A DNA stretch of 40,935 nt from Desulfobulbaceae bacterium (GCA_015493715.1 WGCP01000217.1:1-40935), one strand, 5' to 3'; positions 22,772 through 32,019 are shown, counted from the stretch's first letter. The notes: generated from the letters alone by a model not told the origin. Made by a program: numbers and translations.

Positions 22772-23674
22772 ATGAGTGACAAGCATCCTTCTCCGGGACG
22801 CGACACGGAGATTACCCCGGGCCGTTACCTGCAAAAATTACGAGAGGACAAGGATATCAGCGTCGAGGAGGTATCCGAGTCGACCAAAATTTCCATCAAA
22901 AATATCCGAGCCATTGAGCAGGCATCCTTTGACCAGCTTCCCGCAGACACCTTTGTCCGTGGCCTGGTTACCCTGTATGGCAATTATCTCGGCATCAACG
23001 GCGGAAAAATCGCCACTGAACTTCTTGCTGAACGCAAAAAACATTCTACCGGATCCAGGCCGCAGAGCCTGGCAATAAAAATAATTCCGCCATCCACATT
23101 GGCTCCGAAAAAATTTGCCGAGCCTTCTCATATCTCGTCGGCGACGGTGGCCCTGTTACTCTTTGCCGCTATTGTCCTTTCTTTTACCGGTTTCTGTCTC
23201 TATACATCATGGAACCCCTTTGCTTTTCTGTCCAAACAGACCAGCAGCATGCAGGTTTCCATTCAAAAGATGTTTGGAGGAGATGAATCGCAGGCAACTG
23301 ACGAAAAGGGCCAGCCGACAAAAAACGATGCCCCCGAGGAGAACAATACGTTACCTGGGCAGGGATCGGGAGCAATGACGGGAAGAGACGCATCCGCATC
23401 AGCGGAGCAGGCTGAATTTCCATACAGACTTACGGCCCACTTTATTGAAGACTGTAAGGTTACGGTATCGGTTGACGGCGAAGAACCTATCAAAAAGAGA
23501 TATACAAGCGGCCAGGCCGCGCACTGGCAGGCAAGACAACAGCTTAAAATAATTTTTGATACACCGAAATCCGCAACCCTCTCCCTCAATGACACCCCGC
23601 TGTCCTTCCCAGTATCGGAAAAAGGCCGACCACCCACGCTGTTGCTTCCCGACGACGTTTTCGACCAGCAATGA
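22772..23674 (+). CDS. RodZ-like membrane protein with N-terminal helix-turn-helix
   Basis: A 300-residue bitopic membrane protein. An HTH_25-type helix-turn-helix occupies about residues 16-85 (GRYLQKLREDKDISVEEVSESTKIS, with IRAIEQASFDQLPADTFVRG). One membrane helix is at about 125-147, then a low-complexity linker and a C-terminal DUF4115 domain (HFIEDCKVTVSVDGEE, GQAAHWQA). RodZ links MreB to the cell-elongation machinery. GAGGT six bases before the ATG supports the start. No shape genes are adjacent. Confidence 0.87.
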   Translation: MSDKHPSPGRDTEITPGRYLQKLREDKDISVEEVSESTKISIKNIRAIEQASFDQLPADTFVRGLVTLYGNYLGINGGKIATELLAERKKHSTGSRPQSLAIKIIPPSTLAPKKFAEPSHISSATVALLLFAAIVLSFTGFCLYTSWNPFAFLSKQTSSMQVSIQKMFGGDESQATDEKGQPTKNDAPEENNTLPGQGSGAMTGRDASASAEQAEFPYRLTAHFIEDCKVTVSVDGEEPIKKRYTSGQAAHWQARQQLKIIFDTPKSATLSLNDTPLSFPVSEKGRPPTLLLPDDVFDQQ

Positions 23675-23699
23675 GTCTGTCTATTTAATAGTTAATAGA

Positions 23700-23860
23700 T
23701 TTTTTGTTCGAGGTTAGATAAGCGTAGACTTCAAGGCATACGGAAAAATTTCATCATGGCTATACGGTTGATATCACAAAATATTTTTTTGGTATAATGA
23801 GGTAAGCAAGCTCGAAGTCTTCACTACGTTCCGCTTATCTGCGAGACTCCGGGAGATCGG
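23700..23860. repeat. Inverted pair of core modules between the RodZ-like gene and recO
   Basis: AGATAAGCGTAGACTTCAAGG (here split: AGATAAGCG at 23716-23724, TAGACTTC at 23725-23732) is followed about 80 bases later by its inverted and extended form (CGAAGTCTTCACTACG then CGCTTATCTG, 23813-23841). GAGACTCCGGGAG follows directly. The same module is in the other repeats of the window. Confidence 0.6.
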
Positions 23861-23891
23861 GGAAAAATGCATTAAATCAACGGGTTCATCA

Positions 23892-24683
23892 ATGACCAAC
23901 CGGCAATCCCCTGCCATTGTCCTCCAAGTAACCGCTCATGCTGAAGCTGATAAAATTGTTACCCTGTTCTGTCGAGATCTCGGCAAAATAACCGCCATAG
24001 CGAAAGGGGCCAAACGCAGCAAAAAACGCTTCGTCAACAAGCTTGAACCCTTTACCTCCCTTGTCATCACCTGTCGTCCTCCCAAAAAAGGCTCCCTCTT
24101 CTTTTTAAACGAAGCGGAACTGGTCGATGCCCACCTTTTCCTGCGCAGTCATTATGCAGGCTATGTGACCGCCGCCTTTATCAGCGAACTTGTCCGCCGC
24201 TTCAGTGGCGACCAGGACGGCGACCCCGCTGTTTTCACTCTCCTGTCCTGGGCCCTGGAAGCGCTGGAACAGCCAAAAAATCATGCCGTCATTGCGGTTT
24301 TTTTTCTTCTACGCCTGTTGGATGCCTGTGGCTATCAACCACAGTTTTCCGGATGTGCAGCCTGCGGCTGTTCCATTGAGCAACAACCGGATTTTACCCT
24401 ATATCCGGGTAACGGCACCCTGCTCTGTCTTCGCTGCCGGCAACATAGCAGGGGATCATCTCTGCACCTTACGCGACAGACACTAAAATTTCTCTCCAGC
24501 GGCCAACAGATGCAGCTCTCCAGGCTGACAAGCCTGCACATGTCCACAAACAACGCATATCAGGCCCTGCGGGTACTGTGCAGTTACAGCCGTCACATCC
24601 TTCAACAGGACATTCATTCATGGAAATCCCTGGAAATGATAATCAGAGATCCCGGCAGAAACAATACAATCGACTGGGGGTGA
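23892..24683 (+). CDS. recO: DNA repair protein RecO
   Basis: A 263-residue recombination mediator that helps load RecA with RecR. The N-terminal OB-fold is typical (PAIVLQVTAHAEADKIVTLFCRDLGKITAIAKGAKRSKKR). The central helical part includes AYVTAAFISEL-like GYVTAAFISELVRR. A zinc-binding cysteine set, CAACGC then CLRC, lies at about residues 155-190. Length is normal. The ATG at 23892 has no strong ribosome site. It follows a repeat-filled gap of about 217 bases after the RodZ-like gene, so joint transcription is uncertain. Confidence 0.92.
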   Translation: MTNRQSPAIVLQVTAHAEADKIVTLFCRDLGKITAIAKGAKRSKKRFVNKLEPFTSLVITCRPPKKGSLFFLNEAELVDAHLFLRSHYAGYVTAAFISELVRRFSGDQDGDPAVFTLLSWALEALEQPKNHAVIAVFFLLRLLDACGYQPQFSGCAACGCSIEQQPDFTLYPGNGTLLCLRCRQHSRGSSLHLTRQTLKFLSSGQQMQLSRLTSLHMSTNNAYQALRVLCSYSRHILQQDIHSWKSLEMIIRDPGRNNTIDWG

Positions 24684-25054
24684 TGGAAAAAATGCAACTA
24701 TTCAGGAGTGCTCCATATCTGTGTAGGCACGCCTGTGAACTATAGTGATTCCTCTATGGATCAGACCTGACCGTGCAGATAGCGAAGTACGAGACTTCGG
24801 AGATGGGGGTGCTCCTGAAGTTACGAAAAAATAATTATCCCGTACCCGTATAATGCGCCGTTTTTTGCTCCTGATTCAAGACGTACAAAGGGGCGCATAT
24901 TGTGAACATGTACTTATTTCGTAATAAGTAAAATTTACACAATGATGGCTAAGTAAAAACGCAGATATACTGGTAAGCTGGGCGCAGCGGAGACTCCGGG
25001 AGATTAGACAAAAAGACAATTTTTTAAGGTGGCCTAGAAATTTTCCGGCAACAA
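24684..25054. other. Intergenic region with mosaic repeats (371 bases)
   Basis: It contains GCAGATAGCGAAGTACGAGA (24775-24794), resembling the core of the 17842-18049 element. Further on, GGCTAAGTAAAAACGCAGAT (24946-24965) and a core module (24972-25000) match the family A/B interior. AATTTTTTAAGGTGGCC (about 25019-25035) matches the end of family D. No gene or RNA is recognised. Confidence 0.6.
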
Positions 25055-28000
25055 TCAAGCCCCGCGAATAAGCTCCAGGAGTTCCTCCGCACTGATCCTG
25101 GCCCCAACATCGGAACCCTCGAGCAGGGAGCTGGCAAGGTCCCGCTTTTCCTGATGCAACCGGACAATTTTTTCCTCAATGGTATTGGAGGTTATCAACC
25201 GATAGACCGTAACCGGTCTTTTTTGACCAATACGATGAGCACGGTCGGCCGCCTGGTCTTCCACCGCTGGGTTCCACCAGGGATCCATATGAAGAACATA
25301 ATCTGCCGCCGTCAAGTTCAGTCCCAGTCCGCCGGCCTTCAGGCTGATAAGAAAAAGATCCCCTTCACCGGCCTGGAAACTCTCCACCTGCCGTTGCCGC
25401 TCCCGGGCGGGCGTGGTACCGTCTAAATATTTATAGGCAATTCCCTTTTCATCAAGCAGCTCACGAATAAGCGCTAAATGGCCCGTAAACTGGCTGAAGA
25501 CCAGGGCCTTGTGCCGGCTGGCAATGAGTTCTTCCAGTACCTCGGCAAATACTCGCAGTTTGGTCGAAGGTATTTCTATATCTTCGGAGATGAGGCGTGG
25601 GTTGCAGCAGGCACGACGCAGACGCATAATTTCCGCCAAAATACGAAGATGTCTGCCCGTCTTTTCCGCATTCCCCTCGATATTTTCCATGGCCTGCTGC
25701 CTTAGGGCCTCGTAAAAGGCAACCTCTTCCGGACTCATCTCCACCCGCAAAGTTATTTCCGTGCGCGGCGGCAGCTCCTCAAGGACCTGGGATTTTATGC
25801 GGCGCAGCATAAACGGCCGGATTAATTTTTTCAGTTTTCGACGGGCATCCTGATCATGATGCTTTTCTATGGGAATACCGAAACGAGCATTGAACCTTTT
25901 ATACGTCCCCAACAGACCTGAATTAATAAAAGAAAAAAGATTCCACAATTCCCCGAGATGATTTTCTATCGGTGTACCGGTGGTGATGAGCTTGAATCTG
26001 GCCTTGAGCCGTTTTGCCGCCTTAGACCGCTTGGTAGCTGCATTTTTAATGGCCTGGGCCTCATCAAGGGCGATACATTGCCAGTCCACCTGTTCAAGCA
26101 ACTCAACCTCCTGCTGAAGCAGGGTATAACTGGTGATCAGCAGGTCATATTTACCAAGGCCCTGTATCACCTCTTCCCGGTCAAGGCTGCCGAGCATGTG
26201 CATCTTCAGTGTCGGCGCAAAACGATTCACCTCCTGTTCCCAGTTCATGCACACCGAGGTCGGCGCAACGACCAGGGTCGGGCCTTTACCGGCGAAATAG
26301 AGAATAACGGCCAACGACTGCAGTGTTTTGCCCAATCCCATGTCATCGGCAAGACAAGCCCCAATGCCAAGCCGGGCCAGACGAACCATCCAGACGAATC
26401 CTTCTACTTGGTAATCACGCAAATCCGCCTGCAGGGTCGAGGGCACTTCGGGCACAAAATCCTGGGCCTCGTTGATTGCCTGCAAACGCTCACGCCAACC
26501 GTCATCAACGGTCGTTTTTGCCTGCCGGGTCAGCTCTTCCAGGGCCGGGGCCGCCAGGGGATGCACATAAATTTCATTCTCAGCTCGCCCCTCTTCGCCA
26601 AAGAGGATAAGCTCTTCCAGGCGATTACGAAACTCCTGTGTCAGGGCGATAAATTGACCGTCCCCCATGGGAATAAAACGACTGTGGGATTTTTTTACCT
26701 GCTCGAGCAGAGATTTAAGTTCAATGACCTCATCCTGATCGACCTGCAAATGTCCGCTCAGAGAAAACCAGTCCTGCTGACTGGTCCGGATATTGAGATT
26801 CAATTGATTGACGCCGGTCTGCCTACGCACGGCGATCTTTTCACCTTCCGGCCATTCCAGAACAACCCGGTCACGAATCTCTTCAATCTCCAACAGGGCC
26901 TGCAGACATTCCTCCGGATCCAACAGATGCCATTCCCGCTCATTCTCCTGTTCAAGATCGATGGCCAGATCCAACATGGGACAACTTTCCTCGACCTCGC
27001 GCGCTTTTTCCTCTTCAAGCAGCAAATTCCTCTTTGTCTGCAGACGCCGCCCCTTGACCTCAGCCATGATATTGGTCTCACCGACGCCGGGTTTCAGGTA
27101 GGGACCGGCATGGGAAAAGGGCTGCACAAACATCTCCAGACGAAAACCACTGCCATAGGGGATGATATGGATATGCGGAGTCGCATCTGCACTCACTAGG
27201 GTAATATTCTGCCCCTCCCCGCCGACATCTATAGAGGAATGCACCGTCATAAACGAGGCGATATTACCGATTGCGTCCAGTACTTGTCCACTGGCTTCGA
27301 TTGGAACCCGCAGGCCTTCCCGGCCCGTTATCTCGGCAACCCGCCTGTGCTCGTCCGTGATACGGACAATGCGAAACCTAGTCGGTGTTTCCTGCCAGAC
27401 CACGACTTCTCCCTCGCCGATATCCTGTATAAAATGAATAAACAGTGTCTCCCCATGCGACTCGACCACCAGCTCGGGTTCTCCGGCAACCAACTCCACC
27501 GGAGTTTGCTGTGAATGTTCAAGAAAAACATAGGGATGCCCGATAATTACAGGAAGGGCCTTTTCCATATTGAAGATATAGCCGCTAATCTTCCCGCTTC
27601 CTTCAAGGATCGGCTCAAGGGCGGCGCAAATCTCCCTGTCCTGGTCGGAAAGGTAGGAAAACTCATCAGTCTCCGCCAGTCTGTTTAAACCGATGATCCG
27701 TCCCTTGCTCCACTGACCGGAGGCCTTTCTCTTCTGCTCTTTGGGTGTGAGAACCAACGAATTATCGGCAAAACAGACGAACCAGGAAAGCCTGGTGGTC
27801 TGCTCCTGCCCTCTGGCCGCCCGCGTCACCTTGATAAGTTCCTGCAGGCTCTGCTTCCATGACTCATCCGGTGAAACAATATGAACAATCGTCCCGCAAC
27901 CGAGCTCTCCCCGCATCTTTTCCGCCCAGGCCCTGTCCTCCTCCCGTAGCGGATCTATTGTGGCCAGCAGTTCCGCCGCCTCCATAGCAAGCCAGAGGAA

Positions 28001-29188
28001 ACCGTTCTCCCTTGCCTGAACATAGATCGCATTCAGGGCCTTCTGCAGTTCCGAAGGGATCTCAACTCCCATCCAGTGCAGACAGAGGATGGAAATGAGC
28101 GTGGAAAGACTGCGCTCCTCCGCCTTTAACTGCTCGGAAAGGGCGAGCATATCGGGAATATCATCCTCAACGGAACGGGCATAGGCATCCAGAAAGAGAA
28201 AAGGCAGTTCTTCAGGGCACCCCTTACAGGAGGCCAGGACAATGGTTGTGGCCCCGATAACCGCCCGTAGGTCGCCCTCCTGTCCCCGCGAGAGGAGGGC
28301 CAGAATACAGAAGATACCGGTCAGGCCGAAAAAAAAGGTTCCACCTTGGCCGGCGTATTGATTCAAACGTTCAAGATCTTCCTCAAAAGAGGCTAGTCCG
28401 GCCTCGGTTTCACCCAACAGGAAAGTGGTCGTTCCGGAAAATCCCGACCCTAAAAAAGAATCGCCATGCCGGCCGATAAGGGCCTGCAGCGCATCAAACC
28501 GGCCCTGAAACAGGTAGTATCCGGCCAGCATGCGATGAAAGGGAACTTGCTCAATCGTAGAAATTGTTAGCGCCGTGTCATCTTCAAGATAGTTAAGCAC
28601 CTCGGGAAAATGAACAAGCCGCTCCATGGAATAACGAAAAATCTGATCGAGCAGAAAAAACTGCATTGAGCCGGGCAACCCTCCAAACCACTTGGCATCA
28701 AAAGGGTTGGTAACTATTTGAACAGCCGGAGATTCCATTTCCAGACGACTGCCGCAGTGCTGGGCGAGAAATTGTCCACTCTCATCAATTTTATCAAAAT
28801 CACAGGTATAGACGCCGATGCGAAACTGGCGCATGGCCCGCCAGCATCGGGTCGCCCATTTTCCATACATATAGGAAACAGGCGCTTCCTTTTCAACCAG
28901 TCCCGCAAACGCAGCAAACCAACCCTCCCGCTCACTCCGCCGGAGAAGGGATTCAGATAATTCAGGCACACACTGATTGTGCAGATTCAAGAAACCCGCT
29001 TCACGCAGATGATCAATACTCTCCTTTATCTCGGTCCGGCTGACCTGATACTTCCCGGCAAGGCTGATACATTTGGTTAGAAATGCAACCGAAACCGGTT
29101 CATAGATAATGGAGACACATTGCAGCAGGTAGTGATCGAACGGTTCGAGTTCAGAAAAATCGTGTTTCAGGTCAGAAGATGCATTCAT
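25055..29188 (-). CDS. Large SNF2-family helicase/ATPase
   Basis: A 1377-residue protein. The C-terminal third is a complete SNF2 motor: Walker A in DDMGLGKTLQSL (about residue 946-957), APTSVCMNWEQE, Walker B box DEAQ (about 1042), TGTPIENHLGELW, then the second RecA-like lobe with VFSQFTGHL (about 1230), ISLKAGGLGLNLTAADYVLH and the arginine-finger motif DRAHRIGQ (about 1316). Such enzymes translocate on DNA and remodel protein-DNA complexes. The N-terminal ~850 residues are not recognised. An acidic, Leu-rich helical part is followed by a beta-rich part from about residue 530. AGGA nine bases before the ATG supports the start. No defence or restriction gene is adjacent, so the role is unclear. 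Confidence 0.88.
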   Translation of the reverse strand: MNASSDLKHDFSELEPFDHYLLQCVSIIYEPVSVAFLTKCISLAGKYQVSRTEIKESIDHLREAGFLNLHNQCVPELSESLLRRSEREGWFAAFAGLVEKEAPVSYMYGKWATRCWRAMRQFRIGVYTCDFDKIDESGQFLAQHCGSRLEMESPAVQIVTNPFDAKWFGGLPGSMQFFLLDQIFRYSMERLVHFPEVLNYLEDDTALTISTIEQVPFHRMLAGYYLFQGRFDALQALIGRHGDSFLGSGFSGTTTFLLGETEAGLASFEEDLERLNQYAGQGGTFFFGLTGIFCILALLSRGQEGDLRAVIGATTIVLASCKGCPEELPFLFLDAYARSVEDDIPDMLALSEQLKAEERSLSTLISILCLHWMGVEIPSELQKALNAIYVQARENGFLWLAMEAAELLATIDPLREEDRAWAEKMRGELGCGTIVHIVSPDESWKQSLQELIKVTRAARGQEQTTRLSWFVCFADNSLVLTPKEQKRKASGQWSKGRIIGLNRLAETDEFSYLSDQDREICAALEPILEGSGKISGYIFNMEKALPVIIGHPYVFLEHSQQTPVELVAGEPELVVESHGETLFIHFIQDIGEGEVVVWQETPTRFRIVRITDEHRRVAEITGREGLRVPIEASGQVLDAIGNIASFMTVHSSIDVGGEGQNITLVSADATPHIHIIPYGSGFRLEMFVQPFSHAGPYLKPGVGETNIMAEVKGRRLQTKRNLLLEEEKAREVEESCPMLDLAIDLEQENEREWHLLDPEECLQALLEIEEIRDRVVLEWPEGEKIAVRRQTGVNQLNLNIRTSQQDWFSLSGHLQVDQDEVIELKSLLEQVKKSHSRFIPMGDGQFIALTQEFRNRLEELILFGEEGRAENEIYVHPLAAPALEELTRQAKTTVDDGWRERLQAINEAQDFVPEVPSTLQADLRDYQVEGFVWMVRLARLGIGACLADDMGLGKTLQSLAVILYFAGKGPTLVVAPTSVCMNWEQEVNRFAPTLKMHMLGSLDREEVIQGLGKYDLLITSYTLLQQEVELLEQVDWQCIALDEAQAIKNAATKRSKAAKRLKARFKLITTGTPIENHLGELWNLFSFINSGLLGTYKRFNARFGIPIEKHHDQDARRKLKKLIRPFMLRRIKSQVLEELPPRTEITLRVEMSPEEVAFYEALRQQAMENIEGNAEKTGRHLRILAEIMRLRRACCNPRLISEDIEIPSTKLRVFAEVLEELIASRHKALVFSQFTGHLALIRELLDEKGIAYKYLDGTTPARERQRQVESFQAGEGDLFLISLKAGGLGLNLTAADYVLHMDPWWNPAVEDQAADRAHRIGQKRPVTVYRLITSNTIEEKIVRLHQEKRDLASSLLEGSDVGARISAEELLELIRGA

Positions 29189-29255
29189 AAAAAATCGTCC
29201 TGAATAGACAGTAGAAAAAAATAAAAATAATGCCTCGTTGAGGTATGGGTCGCCA

Positions 29256-29286
29256 ATAAAAAAGCCCCCTGCGCTGCAAGGGGCCT
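29256..29286 (-). terminator. Rho-independent terminator (minus strand)
   Basis: On the minus strand GGCCCCTTGCAGCGCAGGGG pairs GCCCC with GGGGC around an 11-base loop and is followed by CTTTTTTATT. It lies downstream of ppiD, beyond the repeat at 29333-29458, and shields the SNF2 gene from read-through. Confidence 0.85.
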
Positions 29287-29332
29287 GTCCATATCATAAA
29301 ACCGACAATCCGGCCATGGACTATCTCTTACG

Positions 29333-29458
29333 GGTACCTTGAAAAATTAGATATTTTATTCAAGTTCAGGTAAGCGCAGCATATTATCCGGATGTGAGTA
29401 GTTTTTTTTGCTGTGACACAGAAATTGGGCAAAATAGCATTTTTTCAAAGTGGCCTTA
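29333..29458. repeat. Dispersed repeat, family D, copy at the ppiD stop codon
   Basis: Left end TACCTTGAAAAATTAG (29334-29349). The right end, on the minus strand, is TAAGGCCACTTTGAAAAAAT, followed by CTATTTTGCCCAATTTCTG and TGTCA. It matches 21173-21305. It contains GGTAAGCG (29369-29376), part of the core module. The TAA of its right end is the stop codon of ppiD. Confidence 0.7.
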
Positions 29459-31330
29459 CTTGAGAATTGCATCATTAGTCCATATTTCCGCCTTTTTCTG
29501 TAAATCAGCCAGCCAATCCATAAGCAACCGGGTTCGCTGGTCGGCAAGTAACTGTTTGCGGAGCTGTTCCTTTATTTTTGCATTCACGGTTTTACTGTCT
29601 TGCCGACGCTCCGCGATCTGATAAAGATAATAGTTATCGCCTACTTTGAGCGGATGCTCGCAAAACATGGTTTTCGGAGACAGGGAAAAGGCATCCTTGA
29701 TAATCTCACCGGGTACATTTTCCGTCCGTGGCGTACCACGTTTGATAAAATCCGTCTGATGAACATCCTTTCCGGTAAGTCTTCCCTCTTTTTTTGCCTG
29801 CGCAAGCAGCTTATCCGCTGTTTTTTGCGCGAAAACAACCGCTTTTTCCATCCGGTAATCGCTGACAACCCGTTTTCGTACATCGGCAAGAGGCGGCACA
29901 ACAGGAGGTTTGACATCTTCAACAAACAGGATCGCATATCCTTTTTTGACATCAACCAGGGAGCTGAGCTCTCCTTTGCCCAAGGAAAAGGCCTCCTTAA
30001 CAAAGGCGGGATCCGACACAATGCCGCCGGCAAGACTGGAACGGGAGAAAAAATTCGTTTGAACGACTTGCACTCCCTTCTGTTTGCCATATTTCTCCAG
30101 ACTGCCCGCTCTCATGATGCCCTCATAGGCAGAGGAGGCATTTTTAAAGGCCAGGGTCTTTGCCTCTTCCTCTTTCACTTTCTCAGCCAGTTCATTCTTG
30201 ACATCGGCAAAAGAACGGGTCATCGCCGGACGAATTTCCTCCAGCTTTATGATATGAAAACCAAAGGGAGAGCGTACCAGACCGCTGATTTCACCAGGAT
30301 GAAGAGAAAAGACAGCATCGTCAAAAGGTTTAACCATCCTGCCACGAGGAAAGAACCCAAGATCTCCGCCGTTTTTGCCGGTCGGCCCCTCAGAATATTT
30401 TTTGGCAAGGGCCGAAAAATCTTTGCCTGCCTTGGCAAGGGCCAGAATCTTCCGGGCCTCTTTTTTCTTTGCGGCCACTGTCTGCTCGTCCGCCTGCTGG
30501 TCTACTTTAATCAGAATATGACGGGCATGGCGTTGTTCAGGGGTTCGATAGGCATCCTTTTCCTTCTCATATCGGGCTTTCAGCTCGTCATCACTCACCT
30601 GTACCTGTTTCATGGCCTTGTCGGCATCAAAGAGGAGATACTGCACCCGTATTTTCGGTTCGGTGGTATATGTTTGCTTATGCTGCTCATACCAGGCGGC
30701 AAGTTCGGCATCCTTGACCTCCACCTTGTCTTCAAAATCAGCGCTTTTCACTTCTTTGACCGCAAGCTTGATCTCTTCATCGGCAAAAGCAATCCATGTA
30801 TTCAATTCGCTTTCAGGCAATACCGCAAAAGAACCGACTGCCTGGACAACACGTTTTGTCAATGCATCATTGAGCAGGCTGCCTTCAAAGGAAGTGGGTG
30901 TCAACCGATTGCGGGCAAGAATTTTTTTATATCGATCAAGATCAAAATGACCATCCTTCTGAAAGGCAGCCATTTTTTCAATTTGGTGCTGTATGGTTTC
31001 CTTGCTGACTTTCAGACCCATGGCGGCAGCTCCCTGCCGCAGCAGTTCTTCCTGAACCAACTGGCCGACAACACGGCCTTTTAAATTAATTTTATCGAAA
31101 AATCCCGGGGGAACCTGGCCGTTAAATTGGCGGCGATATTTCTCAACGGCCTGATCATAGGCCCGCTGATACGCCTGAATGGAAATCTCCTGTCCATTGA
31201 CAACGGCAATGGAGTTACGATTTCCCCTCATGCTGCTGCCGACACCCCAGAAAACAAAGACCACCGCAATTAAAAGAACCAGCCCCTGAATCAACGTTGA
31301 TTGGGCTCTATTTCGTAAAAATCTCAACAT
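29456..31330 (-). CDS. PpiD-like periplasmic folding chaperone
   Basis: A 624-residue inner-membrane-anchored chaperone for newly exported proteins. One N-terminal membrane helix (about residues 12-32, LIQGLVLLIAVVFVFWGVG) is followed by a SurA-like N-terminal domain (SIAVVNGQEISIQAYQRAYDQ). A parvulin domain lies at about residues 262-365 (RHARHILIKVDQQ, GGDLGFFPRGRMVKPFDDAVF, FGFHIIKLEEI). A second, weaker parvulin-like region follows. Length matches PpiD. The ATG at 31330 is chosen because GGAG lies ten bases upstream; a TTG at 31339 overlaps that site. The stop codon is shared with a dispersed repeat. Confidence 0.9.
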   Translation of the reverse strand: MLRFLRNRAQSTLIQGLVLLIAVVFVFWGVGSSMRGNRNSIAVVNGQEISIQAYQRAYDQAVEKYRRQFNGQVPPGFFDKINLKGRVVGQLVQEELLRQGAAAMGLKVSKETIQHQIEKMAAFQKDGHFDLDRYKKILARNRLTPTSFEGSLLNDALTKRVVQAVGSFAVLPESELNTWIAFADEEIKLAVKEVKSADFEDKVEVKDAELAAWYEQHKQTYTTEPKIRVQYLLFDADKAMKQVQVSDDELKARYEKEKDAYRTPEQRHARHILIKVDQQADEQTVAAKKKEARKILALAKAGKDFSALAKKYSEGPTGKNGGDLGFFPRGRMVKPFDDAVFSLHPGEISGLVRSPFGFHIIKLEEIRPAMTRSFADVKNELAEKVKEEEAKTLAFKNASSAYEGIMRAGSLEKYGKQKGVQVVQTNFFSRSSLAGGIVSDPAFVKEAFSLGKGELSSLVDVKKGYAILFVEDVKPPVVPPLADVRKRVVSDYRMEKAVVFAQKTADKLLAQAKKEGRLTGKDVHQTDFIKRGTPRTENVPGEIIKDAFSLSPKTMFCEHPLKVGDNYYLYQIAERRQDSKTVNAKIKEQLRKQLLADQRTRLLMDWLADLQKKAEIWTNDAILK

Positions 31331-31671
31331 AATATACAAACTCCATGGAGGAACGATAATACGGCGCGAAACGGCCTGCGCACGAAAAATGCATTATGTT
31401 CAATTTTCAGGCAAGTTACCAGTGAAAAATGCACATCAGAGATCTCGACATGAAAGCGGGGCTGGAATGAATTCTCCGGTCCCTCTTTAAACAACAGATT
31501 ATTATCGTTGAAAATGGAATAATTCCACCGACGATATGCAGGAAAACACCTGTTTCATCCCGGAAAAAATAAATGGCCATACTTGACAAAAAATATTAGT
31601 TAGAGTAAGAAATTCATGTTTTTTACTCGAAAAATTTTTTAAATCCATATAATTGTCTAAGGAGGAACAAA
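31331..31671. other. Divergent intergenic region between ppiD and dsrC (341 bases)
   Basis: It contains the promoter-like sequence of dsrC (31583-31611) and a small dyad, TGGAAT-A-ATTCCA (31515-31527), within weak outer arms TCGT/ACGA. Two GAAAAATGCA copies (31385 and 31424 regions) may be incidental. No gene is seen. Confidence 0.55.
31583..31611 (+). promoter_or_regulatory. Probable dsrC promoter
   Basis: TTGACA (31583-31588), a 17-base A/T-rich spacer and TAAGAA (31606-31611) form a sigma-70-type promoter. The -35 box is perfect and the -10 box is moderate. Transcripts would start about 55 bases before the DsrC ATG. Confidence 0.5.
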
Positions 31672-31992
31672 ATGGCAACAATTGAGCACAATGGCACGAG
31701 TTATGAGGTTGATGAAGACGGATTCTTACTCAACGGCGCTGAGGAATGGAACGAAAACTGGGTTGATTACGTAAAGAGCGTTGAAGGAATCAGTGAGATC
31801 ACCGATGAGCATCAGAAGGTTATTGATTCCCTGCAGGAATACTACAAGAAGAACGGTATTGCTCCCATGGTGCGTATCCTCTCCAAGACAACGGGTTTTC
31901 CGCTGAAACGTATCTATGAGCTGTTCCCCTCCGGACCTGGTAAAGGCGCCTGTAAAATGGCCGGCCTGCCGAAACCAACCGGTTGCGTCTAA
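31672..31992 (+). CDS. dsrC: Dissimilatory sulfite reductase trisulfide carrier DsrC
   Basis: A 106-residue cytoplasmic sulfur carrier. It forms a trisulfide with sulfite-derived sulfur on the DsrAB sulfite reductase, which membrane DsrMKJOP then reduces. The C-terminal arm carries both redox cysteines, Cys94 and penultimate Cys105 (CKMAGLPKPTGCV), separated by ten residues. This distinguishes true DsrC from TusE-type relatives with only the last cysteine. The body (NWVDYVKSVEGISEITDEH, GIAPMVRILSKTTGFPLKRIYELFP) is typical. AAGGAGG six bases before the ATG gives strong translation. It is a single-gene unit with its own terminator, apart from dsrAB, as is usual in Desulfobacterota. Confidence 0.97.
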   Translation: MATIEHNGTSYEVDEDGFLLNGAEEWNENWVDYVKSVEGISEITDEHQKVIDSLQEYYKKNGIAPMVRILSKTTGFPLKRIYELFPSGPGKGACKMAGLPKPTGCV

Positions 31993-32019
31993 TACGACTA
32001 CACCTCACTTTGTGAAAAA

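Noticed and set aside
25958-27199. Long plus-strand open frame (413 codons)
   Set aside because: It is entirely opposite the SNF2 helicase gene, whose protein has clear domains. The frame is a codon-bias shadow.
29600-31084. Long plus-strand open frame (494 codons)
   Set aside because: It lies opposite ppiD, which has full domain support, and has no recognisable domain itself.
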